NCBI RefSeq assembly: GCF_037975245.1
Contig: NC_092581.1
Location: forward strand, 13,047,303 to 13,111,302
Direction of reading: 5' to 3'
DNA: 64,000 nt
From: Apostichopus japonicus
Taxonomy: Eukaryota; Echinodermata; Holothuroidea; Aspidochirotida; Stichopodidae
Below, in pieces: positions 1 to 21,727 of the stretch. Numbering within the stretch: the first letter of the stretch is position 1; every line of letters begins with the position of its first letter. A program made the translations under genes and the position numbers. The notes under the pieces are model-generated. The model did no database searches and was not told the origin of the DNA. It saw only the letters and a program-made list of their open reading frames with translations.

Positions 1-3000
1 CGACAATGGTTAACCTCTCACAGGCGGACGTGCACAACTCTAATTGCGGTGTGCTACCGGTACCTAAACGAAAAGCTAACTTCATCTGATTATAAACCCA
101 GTACCAGCTAAATGCGCTGTATGGGGGGGGGGGGGGTGGGGGCTAAGATCATGTGTATGTGTTCCCTTTCTAATGGCATCGTAATACACCCCTGACTATG
201 ATAACACAAGCAGACTCGATGCAAGAGGACTGGGGTTGAGAGCGGATCAGTCGGTTTTGGTTTTCATGCCTAGGTGCTTCTCTCGGCTGACTTTTCTTAA
301 AGTGTACCTCTTTGAATGAGAGAGACTCCTTCGTATATCATTGGCGTAGGAGCAGGTAGTGGGTACAGGCCTACTATGTAGGGCGCAGTTTCTTCACGAT
401 TGAAAGAATGCATGGTATAAGAGTATATTTAAGTCTGCCTTGTTACTTTCCCTGGTGAATTGCCTTGCTAAACTCGTTGGGTGAAAAATAAAAGGACTGC
501 ATGGCTACTATTTCTTCATTCTTTACCATTTCTAGGCCTATTCGATACAGGCAGGGTATAGGTCAAATTGCTGACCAATTAACGCTTGACAATTCAAATG
601 GTGTTTGTACGTGTAATTTAACCAGGCCGGCGTTTCACCTATACGTCCCAGGTACCATATTCATTCAAGCTTCATATATCTTTACCGCGTCTATGCCTTA
701 TAGAATCTACCGTATTTTCTTTTCTGGTTGTTCTGTTGAAGAGATATTTCAAACTGTTAAAGACCCCTTTGTTACACACATGCATGCACTTCTTATTTGC
801 CAGGAAACAGCAAAAATATTGATATTTTCCTTTCTATTAAGGTAGACACAGGGAACCCCCTGCTGATCACTAGGCGAATATAGGTGTTCATTGTTTGTTT
901 GAGGTCAATCAAACAGGGAGAAGGTACAGAAATTCGTGTAACATTGTTTGAAGAAAAAAGACATGCGGTCTGAAAAAGTGTGTTGTATTCACATGAATTC
1001 CCAGTAAAACGCAATCATTATTATGTCACTACAGATCAATATATGGAGCTAAGTAACTTGACGGTATGATGTGTATATTTGATGCCGAATGACTCGGGTG
1101 GGTTAAATATTCGAGGCAATATTACCAAATTGTGGGGGGGGGGGGGGGAAGACATCAGTAAGTTTGCTTTTAAGCAGTTGTATCCTATTACCCCATAATC
1201 ATTACTATAACTACAATGGTTTGTGTTTATTCATGGCATTTCACACGGCCTATACATGCTAAAGTAAATATAAGTACTCAACCAAAGTTTTTTAACTTTA
1301 CCAGTCCAAAATATGCTTTTCTACTAAACCCAGAGTCACCCATTTATTCACGAAATGAATTAATATATATTAAGTTTTTATTCTTTTATTTTTTATAAAA
1401 TTGTGTTTGATTAGTAATCATAATGTGCACCCAGCAACTGTTATGCTATATACTAAAAAAACAAAACAACAACAACAAACAGAGACCACAAAGTGCTGTA
1501 GAAAATGTACAGACAATTTAAAACGTGAAGGACACACGGACATGTTCCACTCATGCACCGCCTACTCTCAGATTCAGTACGTGAAGAACTACAAATTACA
1601 CCATTCGAAATACGTTTACTGTTTTAACGCGGCTCATCAATCTTAGCACAAGCTTACATCCAGATGGTTCTTCCACTCGTTGTCCCACATTGACTGTATG
1701 ATACGGATGGCTTAACATGATCTATTAGAGGAATCAATAAAGGCAGATAACCGTTAGTTCAAACAACTTCTATATATAATTATGTTGAGCAATAAATAGA
1801 GTGCGCCGTTTATCTTTATCGATAAACAGATATAACGGTATCTATGGATGGGTTGTTACGTTTTTTGCCCCCCCCCCCCAAAAAAAAAAAAAAAAAATCA
1901 GGATTTTTTTACTAATAATTTAAGCTTTCTTAAAGACAATCTTGGCATTTCGTTTTTGCAATGACGGTCAATTCATATTACTTCCTGTCGCACCCATGCA
2001 CACCCAATAATTTGTATTGGTATTGTTGCAAACCCCTTTCCATAACACGCATATGAAGCTATATTATGTCCAAGTACGTGCAATTATATAGTTAACTAGT
2101 GATAATGAGTGCAAATAACTTCCCGCCTCGGTCCGTCGGTTCTCATACAAAGTATTATATAGGCTAGGTTTATTTGCGTAGAATGTGTTGCATAGGCGCA
2201 CTATAGGCTATATATGTATGGCAGTAACATGATATTAAAGCAAAGACATGTGTTGAAAACTGCTTATCTAAAGTCTGCGTATAAGTAAATATATAACGGT
2301 TCTGACGTAATATTGAAAATAAGAATACAGTAAATGCTTTGGTTTAACAGTAGCCTAATATACTATACAGTTATACCACGTTCGTAACGCTACAGCGTTA
2401 TACGACAACACTTCATAAGTTATAATACAACATTAATGCAATATACTGTTAACGGTTCACTTACTACATTAACTGTCCTTAAACAACTCTCTCCTTAAAA
2501 TGAGATAGTGTTCCATTACCCCAGTATTTCATACAGTTTTATAAGACACAATACAAAGGTTTGAGACGCACAAAAAGCCAACCTCAAATGTCATTTCATC
2601 GAATAGCCTAGTCTATAGTTTGACTATTTCGGGCCGTCTGCGGTCAGAAAATTCGCGGTTGTTCACCCCGGGTTTTAACTCTCGGCTGGGTGTCGCCCGA
2701 TCAAGCGACGTCGCAAATACGTGTTTGTGCATGCAGGGAGATTCTAATTAAAGTTACATATTATTGGGCCTGTTGAGCCATGCGGTGAGTTGTTAGGGCT
2801 CCCTGGTTGAAGGAGAACATCAACATGTACCGTATAATACCAGTGAGGGTTAAAACAGGGGCCGGGATCAAGGGAGCGGCACAGGAGACCCCGGGTACCT
2901 CTTCCGAATATATCTTGGCGATAAAAGTTTATTAAAAACGTAATTCTGCTCAATACAAGAATCATAGTATAAACATGAATGCACTCATCGAACGCGGCGG

Positions 3001-6000
3001 GCATTGTAACGGTTTTCTGATATTTATCATGTACGGATAATTCGGTGGTAATTTCGGTACCTATACCGATACATGTCTCCTCTCGATTCATGTCCCCCGA
3101 CCCCCCCCCCCCCATCTTCGTAGAAACCTTGGATCCTCTACTCGTAAAATGCACTTTTATTATCCGTAAAAGGACCAATTGTGACCATGCATGCTTGAAT
3201 ATATGTCGTACATTTTTTTTAAATGTGAGGCAAAGAATGATACCTTTTAGATGCCGATTGATAAATGTCCCATTAATATAAGGTGTCGTCGTCGTAGTCA
3301 CGCACACGTACCCGCCCTCCAACCTACACCAAGCCTATCGGATCTTATTGTCAGTCAGTTAGCGGTGCTAGTTAATCCCCCGCCCCCCACCCCTTACCGC
3401 ACATTGCAAGTTAGACTAGGCATGTTTATATTTCATATGGCAGTATAGGTGTAGGCTTGTATGATAAAGCGCTGATAACTGTATTGATTTTATGTGCATC
3501 GTTTTTCTCAGTTTAGAGGCATAAAAGTCTGTTATAACCAACATAACGGTTACCATAAGTGGCTACATCATGGACATCGGCATTATCCCAGTGAGAAAGG
3601 CAACCGAGGGAAAACATAAAATCAGAATGCAACTTCTCTTCTTTTCTTTTTTCGGGGAGGTGGGGGGGGGCGGAGCGAGGACCCCCAGACACCTCTACAG
3701 CATTTATTTAAAAAATAAAAGATAAAATCAATCTCCTATCCTGTGTTCTCGTGTTCAGAAAGTCAGGAGGAAGTTAAAGCGCTTTCGACAGCATGCCATC
3801 CCGTAATGCATTGCGGCATTCGCTTTATGTATGTTTAAGGCTCTATATTTTTAATTCTAGTTCTTATCTACTCGTGATGCGTGCAGGATGGAGTGAATGA
3901 AGTTTGTTTCGCCAACAAGTGATGCCAAAAAAAAAACTATAAAACTATTAAAAAAAAGACAGAAAAAAGGGGACAAAAACGTGTTATAGGCCACATATAT
4001 AATTTAAAACAAACGTGAACTAGGGCAGGTGTTTCGTTCGCTAAACTCTAAATATGAAATATAGACTTTGATCTTTAAGTGTGTACCAACCGGGGTCGTT
4101 TCTGGAGTCCTTCAACCAAACTATGTTTGCTTTGTGCAACTCTCACCTCTAAGAGATTTACCTTTTCCTTAGGATATGTTAAAACAAAACAAAAACGCGA
4201 ATAAACATTTAAAAAAAAACGAAAAAGAAAGAAGTGTGGTCATTGACCCAGACTGTACAAAGCGAACAGAAGAAAACTAAATAATGAATGATATTTGTTC
4301 AGTAAATTGCTTCTAAAGAATTCACAGTAACAAGACAAACGTCTGCTGTCTAGAACGGCGAGGTATGTAAACCAATGAACTACTCTGTTAGGCTCTTAAA
4401 TCAGAATATATGCGTTTGTTTTCGAGTTGGAGCACATACTGCAGTAATGCTCAAGTTTGTTTTTTTTCTCTTTTTTTTTGCGTGAGAAATCCTGCCAAAT
4501 CAAATAATCTCTCAAAGAGGCCTTAAACTGGCTCCCGTTTTTACTGTTTCATATAAATTTATCACATTTGTATAGATACGAATTTTGTAATTTGAAATCC
4601 AATCGAAACTTGTTCTTTTCAATTTCTGACTCGATAACAAATCATACTGATTTATGTATATATATAGCAGCGAGCCAGGTATATGCATGGTTGGAATATG
4701 AAACACTCCGAAACGCCTGCCTGATGATTTCGTAAAGAATATGCATTTCTCATCCATTAATTATTTGATGGTTGTTAATGTTGATGATTGTTTTTTGTTT
4801 TTGTTTTTGTTTCAAAAGTTTGTTTTTTGTTAAAATTAGAGGGAATTCTGGATAATCTTCAGGATTCATAAAACACCGATAACGCAACATAACATATATC
4901 GGTCTTGTAGTTGTATGACAATATTTTTTTGGTACACGAATTCTGGGTGGAGAGAACTTTAATTAACTCCACATTCCACAACAATCGGTCCAGTAATTTA
5001 ACTAATATTTCACCAACCCTGCGACCGTTGTCATGATTTAATAAGTTAGTAAAACCGTATTCTGCCTGAGTATACTACAGTTTATTTACTGCTTATAATT
5101 GCCTTACCCCCCCCCCCCCAACCTCAGGAGTTCGGCCATTTGTAAAAACAGGTGTAATTTCTTATAATACCTCCCCTCCCTAGGGAGGGGTTGGGGAGGG
5201 GTCGACTTTGTATTTCTGGGTAACAGTGATCCTTTTGGCTCACTTTTTCGGGTCTCATCTATTGCATATTTTGGATAGCATTTTCCCGATATGAATCATG
5301 AAATAAACTTGAAAAAGTTTTGATCGACATTATTTTGTTTTTCGATAGATGTCAAAATATGTTACCTCATGCTGCTGTAAAGAGAAAAGATTTAAGAAAT
5401 CATCTCTCCAATTTTGGCAATAATGTATCGTCGACATTAATATACGCAAGCCTCACATGAACCTCACGAAGCGACCATATCATTTTGTTTTTATTGTCCT
5501 ACTCAATTTTTTCATTATTTCATTTTCATGAATATAGTCATCAACCGTTTTCCACATAAGTGGAAATCTTCCATCCTTCAAAATAGTCAATTCTCAAACA
5601 ACACGATCGAACAGACTGAAAAGTCATTCTCTTCTTCGTCAAAACAGTCACTCATGTCTATGACCGTCTTACTCGAACGACTTTGGCAAGTATACAATAT
5701 GGGAAGCCAAATATGCAAATAAACAAAGAACAAACGCGTTATCATAATATTATTATTATTATTACCTGTCCATGTGATATTTTTTTCCAAGAAAATCTGT
5801 GAAAGCATTCTGACACGATGACGCTGGTCCTTCTTATCTGTCACGTTATAAAACAAGTAACAAAGCAAATAAATGTATTTATGGAATGTTTTTTTTAAAG
5901 GAGAGAACTCGGAATATAAACAGGACAAAGTTGACAAATCTCTTTCAAGAAGAAGCAAATCCCAAGCCATCATCTTTGTAGCTTTGTAATGGACAGCTCC

Positions 6001-6850
6001 ACCATATATTTAAGAGAATTTCTCGCTCTTTTTAGGAGAATATTTGAGTTAAATAGATGTGTCAGAAGGAGCTACAATTTTGTTTACGAGTGATACCAAT
6101 ATTTGTCTACGTGTGATGCCACCAGGAATTTGGTTGTGTTTACTCGTTCAAGTTTCCAAGGTGAATTTTGTAAACAGTGTCGGCACTTAACAGAGAGCCC
6201 AGTGATAGGTCGCGCTATAAGTAGTTTATGATCTTAAATGAGTTTAGTTGCAGCATTTGGAAAAGAAGCGGTTTTACGACTGGAAAAATATAGGAACTTT
6301 TAAACTAATGTGACGCAGTGATGTCACATTTATCCCTGCCAATTAAGCCCTGTGCTTGAAGGAACATTTAAACTAGATATGATATCTATACAAAAATGGA
6401 ATGACGTTTTACTTTACTTCGTTGATTTTGAGGAATTTGTGTTCACTTCAAAGTTTCTCTATATCACATTGATCATTGATGGTGATTTATTGCTCATTTT
6501 AGTTCAAGATATTGCCACTCTCTCTGGTCTCGCAAATATTACGTAAAATTGATCGGAGGTATATACCGTCACTAGATTAAGGCCCCTACGATTCCGTTTT
6601 ATTTCGATAAAAAAAATAATCCGATAAAACGATTTTGCCGAAGGTTATTCAAATAAAAAATATTAAGAAAGCTCCGTATGCTTGGAACTGTGTTGGTTAA
6701 GATCAAGTAAGTACGGTATAGTCACTGGTTTTAGAATACCCGGGAACTATTACGTAATCGCTCCATCGGCGATCGCAATACCAAATTATGGCTACTGCAG
6801 TAATTACGTAACCACATGATCACCTTGCCAACCTCTCCCTCCACCTCTCC
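1..6850. other. Noncoding stretch, no gene recognised
   Basis: No open frame here resembles a known protein or is bounded by convincing splice sites in a consistent series. The stretch is AT-rich and carries poly-G or poly-C runs near 124, 1136, 1868, 3102 and 5108. A CpG-rich patch lies at about 2626-2735. Near 5170 there is a short inverted repeat around CCTAGG. The 192-codon minus-strand frame at 2744-3322 looks like chance. Confidence 0.6.
5753..5846 (-). other. Weak candidate exon, unidentified
   Basis: On the minus strand a frame of about 24 codons is preceded by a pyrimidine/AG acceptor-like site and followed by an ACAG/GTAATA donor-like site. I recognise no protein family and found no partner exon. 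It is listed only because the frame continues on both sides in a larger open stretch (5587-5973); it may well be chance. Confidence 0.1.
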
Positions 6851-6856
6851 CTCCAT

Positions 6857-7245
6857 CTAAACATGTAACCCTTCCCCCTTGCACCCACTTCCCCTCCCCA
6901 TCAAACGTCCATCTAACCATGTAACCCTCCCCTTGCACCCACCTTCCCTCCCAACATACGTCCATCTAGTAATGTAACACCCCCCTTGCACCCACCTCCC
7001 CTCCCCAACATACGTCCATCTAGTCATGTAACACCCCCCTTGCACCCACCTCCCCTCCCCAACATACGTCCATATAAACATGTAACCCTCCACCTTGCAC
7101 CCACATCTCCTCCCCAATACACGTCCATCTAACCATTTAACCCTCCACCTTGCACCCACATCCCCTCCCCAACAAACGTCCATATAACCATGTAACCCTC
7201 CTCCTTGTACCCACCTCCCCTCCCTAACACACGTCGTGACAACAT
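6857..7245. repeat. 54-bp minisatellite, about seven copies
   Basis: A pyrimidine-rich unit containing TTGCACCCACCTCCCCTCCC and ACGTCCATCTA recurs about every 53-54 bp (for example ACGTCC near 6905, 6958, 7012 and 7066). Because the period is divisible by three, the minus strand stays open for about 200 codons and predicts an 18-residue repeat. I treat that as a by-product of the repeat and not as a gene. Confidence 0.85.
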
Positions 7246-10200
7246 GGTCAACTAAGGAATGACCACCACGTGCGTATCGCAGTTGTGTCCATCCAATCAA
7301 ACGGGTGCTACCATATGCACATATTGAGTATGTAATCATATTTTCTCGCCAACGCCGGTAGGGAGATCTATATGTGTGATTGAGGTGTTTGGCCGTTACG
7401 GGAAAGCCTCGTGAGCTATATATACACACACATGCATTTGGTGTAGTAAAATATCCTCCCATACATATTTAACATTATATTTGTATACCATAGTTTTTAT
7501 GTGACAGATATTACATGACACTATTTAGACCTGAATTATTTGCCTTTTCACAAATCTGTTTTCTCTCGTTCCACCCGTCTCTCCACCTCTCTCTTACTTC
7601 GAACTATAAATAACTATTTTGTGTGTGCGTGTGTTTGAACGAACGGTCATTTACCCTTCCTTGTTTCTCATCGCTGTCACGTGATTTCACGCCTGACTAT
7701 TTTTGTTCAAGTTGTCTTATACTTATTTGACTTTGAGGCGATTCTATTTTGACAAACTTAGGAGATCATCTTCAATAAATTGTTCTCTTTTTTCTTCAAT
7801 TTGGAAGACGGGGGCTCTGATCTTGAAACGATTCCAGATGAACCCAGACAGTATTGTAAACAGATTATAGAATGGAGAACGGTTCAATAGCCGCATTGCT
7901 ATGGCATTTAGATGAAATATTTACCCGTTATTTATTGATATAACGCTGAAAGGCATAAAGCTATATTTTTGGTGTGTAAACTTCCACAAGAAAAAAAAAA
8001 TCTTTATATTTTTGTTTTTCTATTTTTGGTAGTCTTGTATATCCATAAACCCGAGATGTTCTTCTTCGGGTTAAAAAACAAATATAGTTTACAATATTTT
8101 ACTCTCGTCTGCGCTCAATCCAGACCCCTTGTTATGATTGTAATATAAATATTTTTTATCCACAGGTTATAGGGGTTAATAAAACTGAAAGAAAAAAAAT
8201 CATATTTCATATTTCCCTATTTCCAGACCCGATAGGGCTGTATTTTATAGAAGAAAAAATGTATTATTTTCACCCTTTAAATTGACGTTTAAATTTACGG
8301 TTTGAAGTCAACCTTTTGTGACTATTTGTTATTGCTTCGAAATTCGTTTATAATCTTTAAACTTGATTCATTCGTCTTGAATTTTGTAATTGATCGCGCT
8401 CAGTTTTTCAAGGTCATTCATTCTTCTTCTTTTTTACAAAATTCGCGTTCCTTGCCCCTTTTCTGATTTGTGATCTGTTTATATAGATTAACTGTTATAT
8501 ATAAAGAGAAACATTGGACAAAATATATCCTGCCCAAAAGTTTTTTGGGGGGCAATAAATGGTTCTTTTGCTTGTCATAAATCGTAGATTATAACATAAA
8601 AACCGAAGCTTCAAATTTAGAAACTATACCCTATGCTTAAATTCCTTGCAATTCCGTAAGTTGAGACTTTTCAATGGTACACTGAATATGGAATAACATA
8701 GTGTCTTCGTATAAGTGGACGCTGTAGATTATTTTATGTATCACAGCAAGCTTTACGCTCCGCGCATGCGATAAACTACCTTTTACATAAGTTATAGCTA
8801 TTACTGGCGATGAGGCAAAATATTAAATATATGCTAATATTATAATGTTCTACTATACTGTTTACCCCTTGGACCCCTTCTGTTGACACGGTGTCCTTTA
8901 ACTTCAGCGACCCTGGAAATCTAGGCCAGGCGATGTGTTCTTTCACTTTTGCCTGTTTACTTGTACGTCCGTGTTTCTTTATCAAGTTTGATGATACCAC
9001 AATACTCTTCGGCACATTTCAATATGCCACTCATTAAACAAGTGGTTAAACTAATATATGTTTGACTATTAACCCCGCTGTACCCAGCTGTACCACATAT
9101 ATCCGCCTCTATCTCATACAGATGATCCATTAGCCACCGTCAAAGACAACGTCACAAAGCCCCCTGAATGGCATAACAAAGCTATCCATCATTGCAGCCA
9201 AGCCTTCTTCCTTCCCCACCCCCTTACTGGCTCCTACCCTCACCCCTCCCCTTCATGCGTAAGTAACGTTTCAGACCTATAGTGTGTGTAGAAATGGAAA
9301 GATCTGTAAAATGTTACGTTTGTTGGAATCCGGGCCGATCACAAAGAACTATTGCCCTTTGTTAACTCACCTGTCTAGACTCGTACATGAACTTTGCATA
9401 CGATTACCTACAGTTAGTTTAGGTGATTTTATTAACCCTCTCTCTGCCCCTCCCTACCCCACCCCTTACATACCTCCCTGACCTCCTTCCCTTTCCGATG
9501 TTATGCTATAATTGTCTTCTGTATAAGAAAGCAAAAGATTTTATACATTAATGTGGGCTATCGTGAACGTTCCGTGCAATCATTATTGAGATCGATAGGC
9601 CTTTGAATATAGGGTGCAATGCACTGCAAGTCCATCAAACTTGACACAACGCGGTACAAAGGTTGACTATAATATGTATGTTCACAAGTGGTTCAACGTA
9701 CAATACAGAAAATACACTTTCGGTTTGTAACGTCTGTCTCGATAAATAATCTAAATTGGTAATAGTGCAGGATTCGTTAATCAGTACAGTAAAACACATT
9801 GCACTTTGTATGTAGACTGAACCACTTCTATAGTGTGACGGTGGTACCAGGCATCTATAGGTAACACATCACTACTGGTTGTAACATTTATATAGAGGCT
9901 ACCCCACTTTGTCAATATTGGCCAGCAAAATTGAGATACATTTCAAAGGTCCTGAGAACATCCAGAAGCACCGTTGACATATAAAAAACGATACGTTCTG
10001 GGCGCTAAAACGGGTGTCAAGCAGAACGTTACCTCAACCCCCAACATCATCTCCCGACGAATCCATACGTACTCACATAAATAGACTCACGTTGACATTC
10101 ACACGTAATTTATCCGCCGTCACACATACGCACAAATACAAAACGCTCACACCCATTATCGTTCGCCTTTCACAAGTGACGTTCTTTTGACAGCCCGTCG

Positions 10201-10575
10201 ACGGTCCCACCCAAATACTTGAGCAATAAACCAAGAGTTGTCAAATATTTTTGTATACCTAGGTAGGGTATATAGGTCGTATTAGGGAGTTAAAGATATA
10301 TGTCATGTAAGCTTAAGATGATGATTGGTGTATGTGTCTCCTTTAAGTGATCAAAAGACAATACCATCGGAAGTGAAAGTTAGGCTAATTTGATGCTGTT
10401 TTTTTTTCTACGCGTATAGAATTCACGAATGAATTCACAGTCGGTAAAATCACACCAAAGTTTATACAACCAGAGATCGATTTGTTCCATAACAACTCCC
10501 TGATACAACATAGTCGAACCATTAAACAGGACTGATCTTGGATGGAATCGAGAAAGATAGAGAGACACGTGGGAT
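7246..10575. other. Noncoding stretch, nothing recognised
   Basis: No supported exon, RNA or mobile element seen. AT-rich sequence with scattered homopolymer runs. Confidence 0.55.
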
Positions 10576-11459
10576 GGGCGGGAAGCGAATTTCTTTTTCC
10601 TGAACCTTTCGGGCAGTGTACGTGGAGTTTAGCCAATCAGAGCGAGGCTGTGTTGATGACGTACTACAGTAAAGATGGCGGCGTGCGTACCAAATGTTGG
10701 AGTGGGGAAATCACATTCGATAAGTCAACATAATTGTTGTACTACAGCAGATAGTGTTAAGGTATGTAGGCTTTGCAATAATGACATTACACTGAATCAT
10801 TGTGCACAACCTACGTGACGTTTGCATCTGTTTCTTGGTTGAAAAACGGCGATGTATTATCGCGGTCTGATTTACAAATTTACAATGTGTTCAGATGGAC
10901 ATGACACTGTACTGTACTTATAACGCGGTTTGGCAGTGTAAATTTCAAGTTGTTGCTATAGTGCTAGGATTATTAAATTTTGACTCACTCGTCAAGTTGC
11001 TGTTTGCAAGTAAACAAGTAATTTTAGTTGGCCGTTCAATCATATATTTTTTAAAAAGTCTTTGTCTGTCCTGTATTTAATTGTAATTTTGATTTTCTGC
11101 GCCTTGAACTGTGTTTAGGAATTGACTAACATCAGTAAGATAAAAACCATATTTGACTTTCTTTACTTGTAAATTATCATTAGTTTATTTATTAAAAATC
11201 CTGCTCTATATATCGATTTTCAATTCATATTTAATACTTAGACATAACTTCTTGGCCATGAGAAAAAGTGGGGGAAAAATCCACACGGGGGCTCGAACTC
11301 GCGGTCTTTCGTCTTCCACCTTATGTTATTGAAGCAACACATTTACCCGACTGACCATCTTTACTGAGTAGTACGTCATCAACACAGCCTCGCTCTGATT
11401 GGCTTAACTCCACGTACACTGCCCGAAAGGTTCAGGAAAAAAAAATTCGCGGGCGGGAA
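10576..11459. mobile_element. Mutator-like non-autonomous DNA transposon with 9-bp target duplication
   Basis: A terminal inverted repeat of about 95 bp starts at 10,585 (GCGAATTTCTTTTTCCTGAA) and ends at 11,450 in the reverse complement (TTCAGGAAAAAAAAATTCGC). The arms contain the same GTACGTGGAGTT and GACGTACTAC blocks. The perfect 9-bp direct repeat GGGCGGGAA lies at 10,576-10,584 and 11,451-11,459. Long terminal inverted repeats with a 9-bp duplication are typical of the Mutator superfamily. No transposase is encoded in the 866 bp between the duplications, so it would depend on a transposase supplied elsewhere. The right part carries a tRNA-like segment, listed separately. Confidence 0.85.
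11285..11360 (-). repeat. tRNA-like (SINE-head) segment inside the Mutator-like element
   Basis: On the minus strand an A-box-like TGGTCAGTCGG (about 11,343-11,357) is followed by a B-box-like GAGTTCGAGCCCC (11,288-11,300). Spacing suits an internal RNA polymerase III promoter. It abuts the inner edge of the right terminal repeat. It could be a SINE fragment that inserted in, or was captured by, the transposon. No intact cloverleaf is claimed. Confidence 0.5.
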
Positions 11460-19021
<7,562 letters not shown>

Positions 19022-19092
<71 letters not shown>

Positions 19093-19111
19093 CGTATATA
19101 TATATATATAT
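19022..19111. repeat. (TA)n microsatellite, interrupted
   Basis: About 70 bp of TA repeats, then TTTACG and a shorter TA block. Confidence 0.95.
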
Positions 19112-20670
19112 TTACGACCTACCGTTAACTCTATTGCTAAAGGTGTATTGACACCGGACGATGACCGTATAAAAAATATTTTAAAAAATATTTTAAAAAA
19201 ATTAATAAGTGGTTCGGGTTGAAGTTCATTAACCATTAGATGTAATCAGTGCCCACAACTTTTAACCTTTTTTAGCCTATAAAATAATGGAAATAAAAGC
19301 AATTGAGATGGTTTCCTGATAATTACAGGCGTTTCGGATGATCAAAGAATAAAGAATATTTAGAATCTGTGTCAATATCAAAACTGCGAAACGACCTTTT
19401 CAGCCATTATCTTCTTACTAAGCATATTCTGTGTTCAATTGTGTAGGCTTAAGGTATATTTGAAAAGGTCAACCACACTGGTTTATAATTCTTAAATTTG
19501 TTATTAAAGAAAGGTCGTCAGATTATAGTTGCTTAATAACTACTGTTTCTTCGTGTTATTCTGTGTAGTCACAACAACTAAATGAATGTTAATTATTACA
19601 CAGGTTCGGCGAAATGAAACACGAGTTTTATTTATTAACACATACACTGTGTACCGAACAAGTGAGTTCCTGATCTGTCGTGACCAATTTCCAGGGTAAA
19701 TGTGGCTTTCAAAAAGTTAGATAATGTTATGATGATGAGGAGTGATTATAGTATGTCAAAGTTCATTTGAGAAGAGTCGTAATTGTTAAAACAAATAGCT
19801 TTTGACGGATAAATTGTCAACGAAAGCGTTTTGAGCTTGATAATTCTTAGTTCCACCTAAATTTCACCACATTCTATCAAATGATAATTCCGTCGTGAAA
19901 GGGGTGGGTGAAAATTAAAATGGCCTTCAAATGACTTATTTATCCACTTATTTCATGATTTAAAAGTAAGTCTAGACAACTTCGTAACATTGGGCCAAAA
20001 CTTATGGTAGTTCTCACACACATATAAATACAATCATTTTAACAATCAATTTTTTTACAATCATGTAACCTATAGCCTACTTATCAATTATTTTTTAAAG
20101 CAATCTAAAACCATTACATAATATCATAACAAAAATTTAAAAAAAAATTGTTCTGTGCGATATTTACTCGACAACAACTTTTCAGCGTTTGTATAGCCTA
20201 AACCTCTTGCCTTTGTTCTTTTACAGTGTATCAAATAGGTTATTCACGAAGCTATGAACATTAAGATTTAATATAACAATCACACATGCGCCTCAGTGTC
20301 TTGTCTTTTGTTAATCGTTTCTTTTGTATAACTTGTGAAGATTTCTCTATAATTTAATTAGGTATATTGAAATTTGACCAAATTATTTTAAGCAAATGGA
20401 AGGATTTCCCGAGTTGCAGATTCTTGGTATGAATTACCATAATAATTTTGACTACATATATGAATGATTGGATGTTTTGTATGCCCACAGGTGACTGTTT
20501 TAAACACATACATAACACAATAATTGAAACTAACTTCACTATCCAACAGAAATCGAGTCAATTCTATGAGCAACCAAACGTGAATATATATATATATATA
20601 ACATATCTAATAACCAAAACGATATATAGAAGATATAATGGAAAAGAAAGTAAAACAAAACGAAAAAAAA

Positions 20671-21360
20671 AAGACCGCAAGTGAAGGCTTGTGAAGCAAG
20701 GTGAACGAAAACCTTTATTTTGAAAGTTGTCGTTGCTATACTACAGTCAACTTCCAAGTATATACAGTACATGCCTCCATTTTTTAACCATAATAATCAT
20801 ATTCATATACTTAATTATGATTGTTAACATGTACATGTATTCTTAATCGCATAGTTCTTTTTTTGTGGAAAATATAACTGGAGCAAGAAAGGAAATTTTT
20901 CCTGGATATTGGCAACATTTTTGGAAGGGTCACCCCTCCCCTCCCCCCTCACTCCACTCCCTCGATGATTGGGGCCTCTGAGATCAATTCCGTGTCCACC
21001 ACAAGAAAAAAAGACTGCAAGTGAAGGCTTGTGAAGCAAGGTGAACGAAAACCTTTATTTTGAAATTTGTCGTTGCTATACTACAGTCAACTTCCAAGTA
21101 TACAGTACATGCCTCCATTTTTAACCATAATAATCACATTCCTAGGCTTAATAACGATTGTTAACATGTACACGATTCTTAATCGCATAGTTCTTTTTGT
21201 GGAAAATATAACTGGATCAAGAAAGGAAATTTTTCCTGGATATTGTCAACATTTTTGGAAGGTTCACCCCCCCCCCCCTCACTCCACTCCCTCCATGATT
21301 GGGTACAGCGTTTCATTGGGGCCTCTAAAATCAATTCCGTGTCCATCACTGTACGTAGGT
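20671..21360. repeat. 341-bp tandem duplication
   Basis: Two adjacent copies start at AGACCGCAAGTGAAGG (20,671) and AGACTGCAAGTGAAGG (21,012). They stay closely similar through the GTCGTTGCTATACTACAGTC, CGCATAGTTCTTTTT and TTTTTCCTGGATATT blocks to ATCAATTCCGTGTCCA. The second copy has a longer poly-C run and a short insertion near 21,303. No coding potential is shared between copies. Confidence 0.9.
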
Positions 21361-21687
21361 TGTATAGTAAACCCAAATCAATATAGCCATCTTTTTTACC
21401 TATATTCTTACTTTAAGTGTTATCACATTCAAACTGAGGTCAAAGACCTCTAGAAGAGTGGAGTCAATCTCGATAGCTTATTGACTAATTACCTGGAATT
21501 ATATTTTTCTCTCTTTTACCATAAAAAATCTATTCTTGTCATCAAACTGGCTATGAATACCTTGTTTTCCTGTTAACTGTGTTAATTACATATATGTATT
21601 GTTCGGGAACACAACACTGGTTCTACCCCCGCTTCATTCACCCCGAAGAATCGTTTCGTGCGAGCAGACCATGTTTTCACCATGGTG

Positions 21688-21688
<1 letters not shown>

Positions 21689-21720
<32 letters not shown>
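21689..21720. repeat. (TA)n microsatellite
   Basis: About 30 bp of TA repeats followed by a T run. Confidence 0.9.

Positions 21721-21727
<7 letters not shown>

Noticed and set aside
241-295. Gly-rich translation considered as the missing BDH1 cofactor motif
   Set aside because: Spacing and residues do not fit TGxxxGxG followed by a helix, and a stop follows at once.
2744-3322. 192-codon minus-strand frame
   Set aside because: Composition is unremarkable, no domain or splice context, and it includes a translated poly-C run (Gly stretch).
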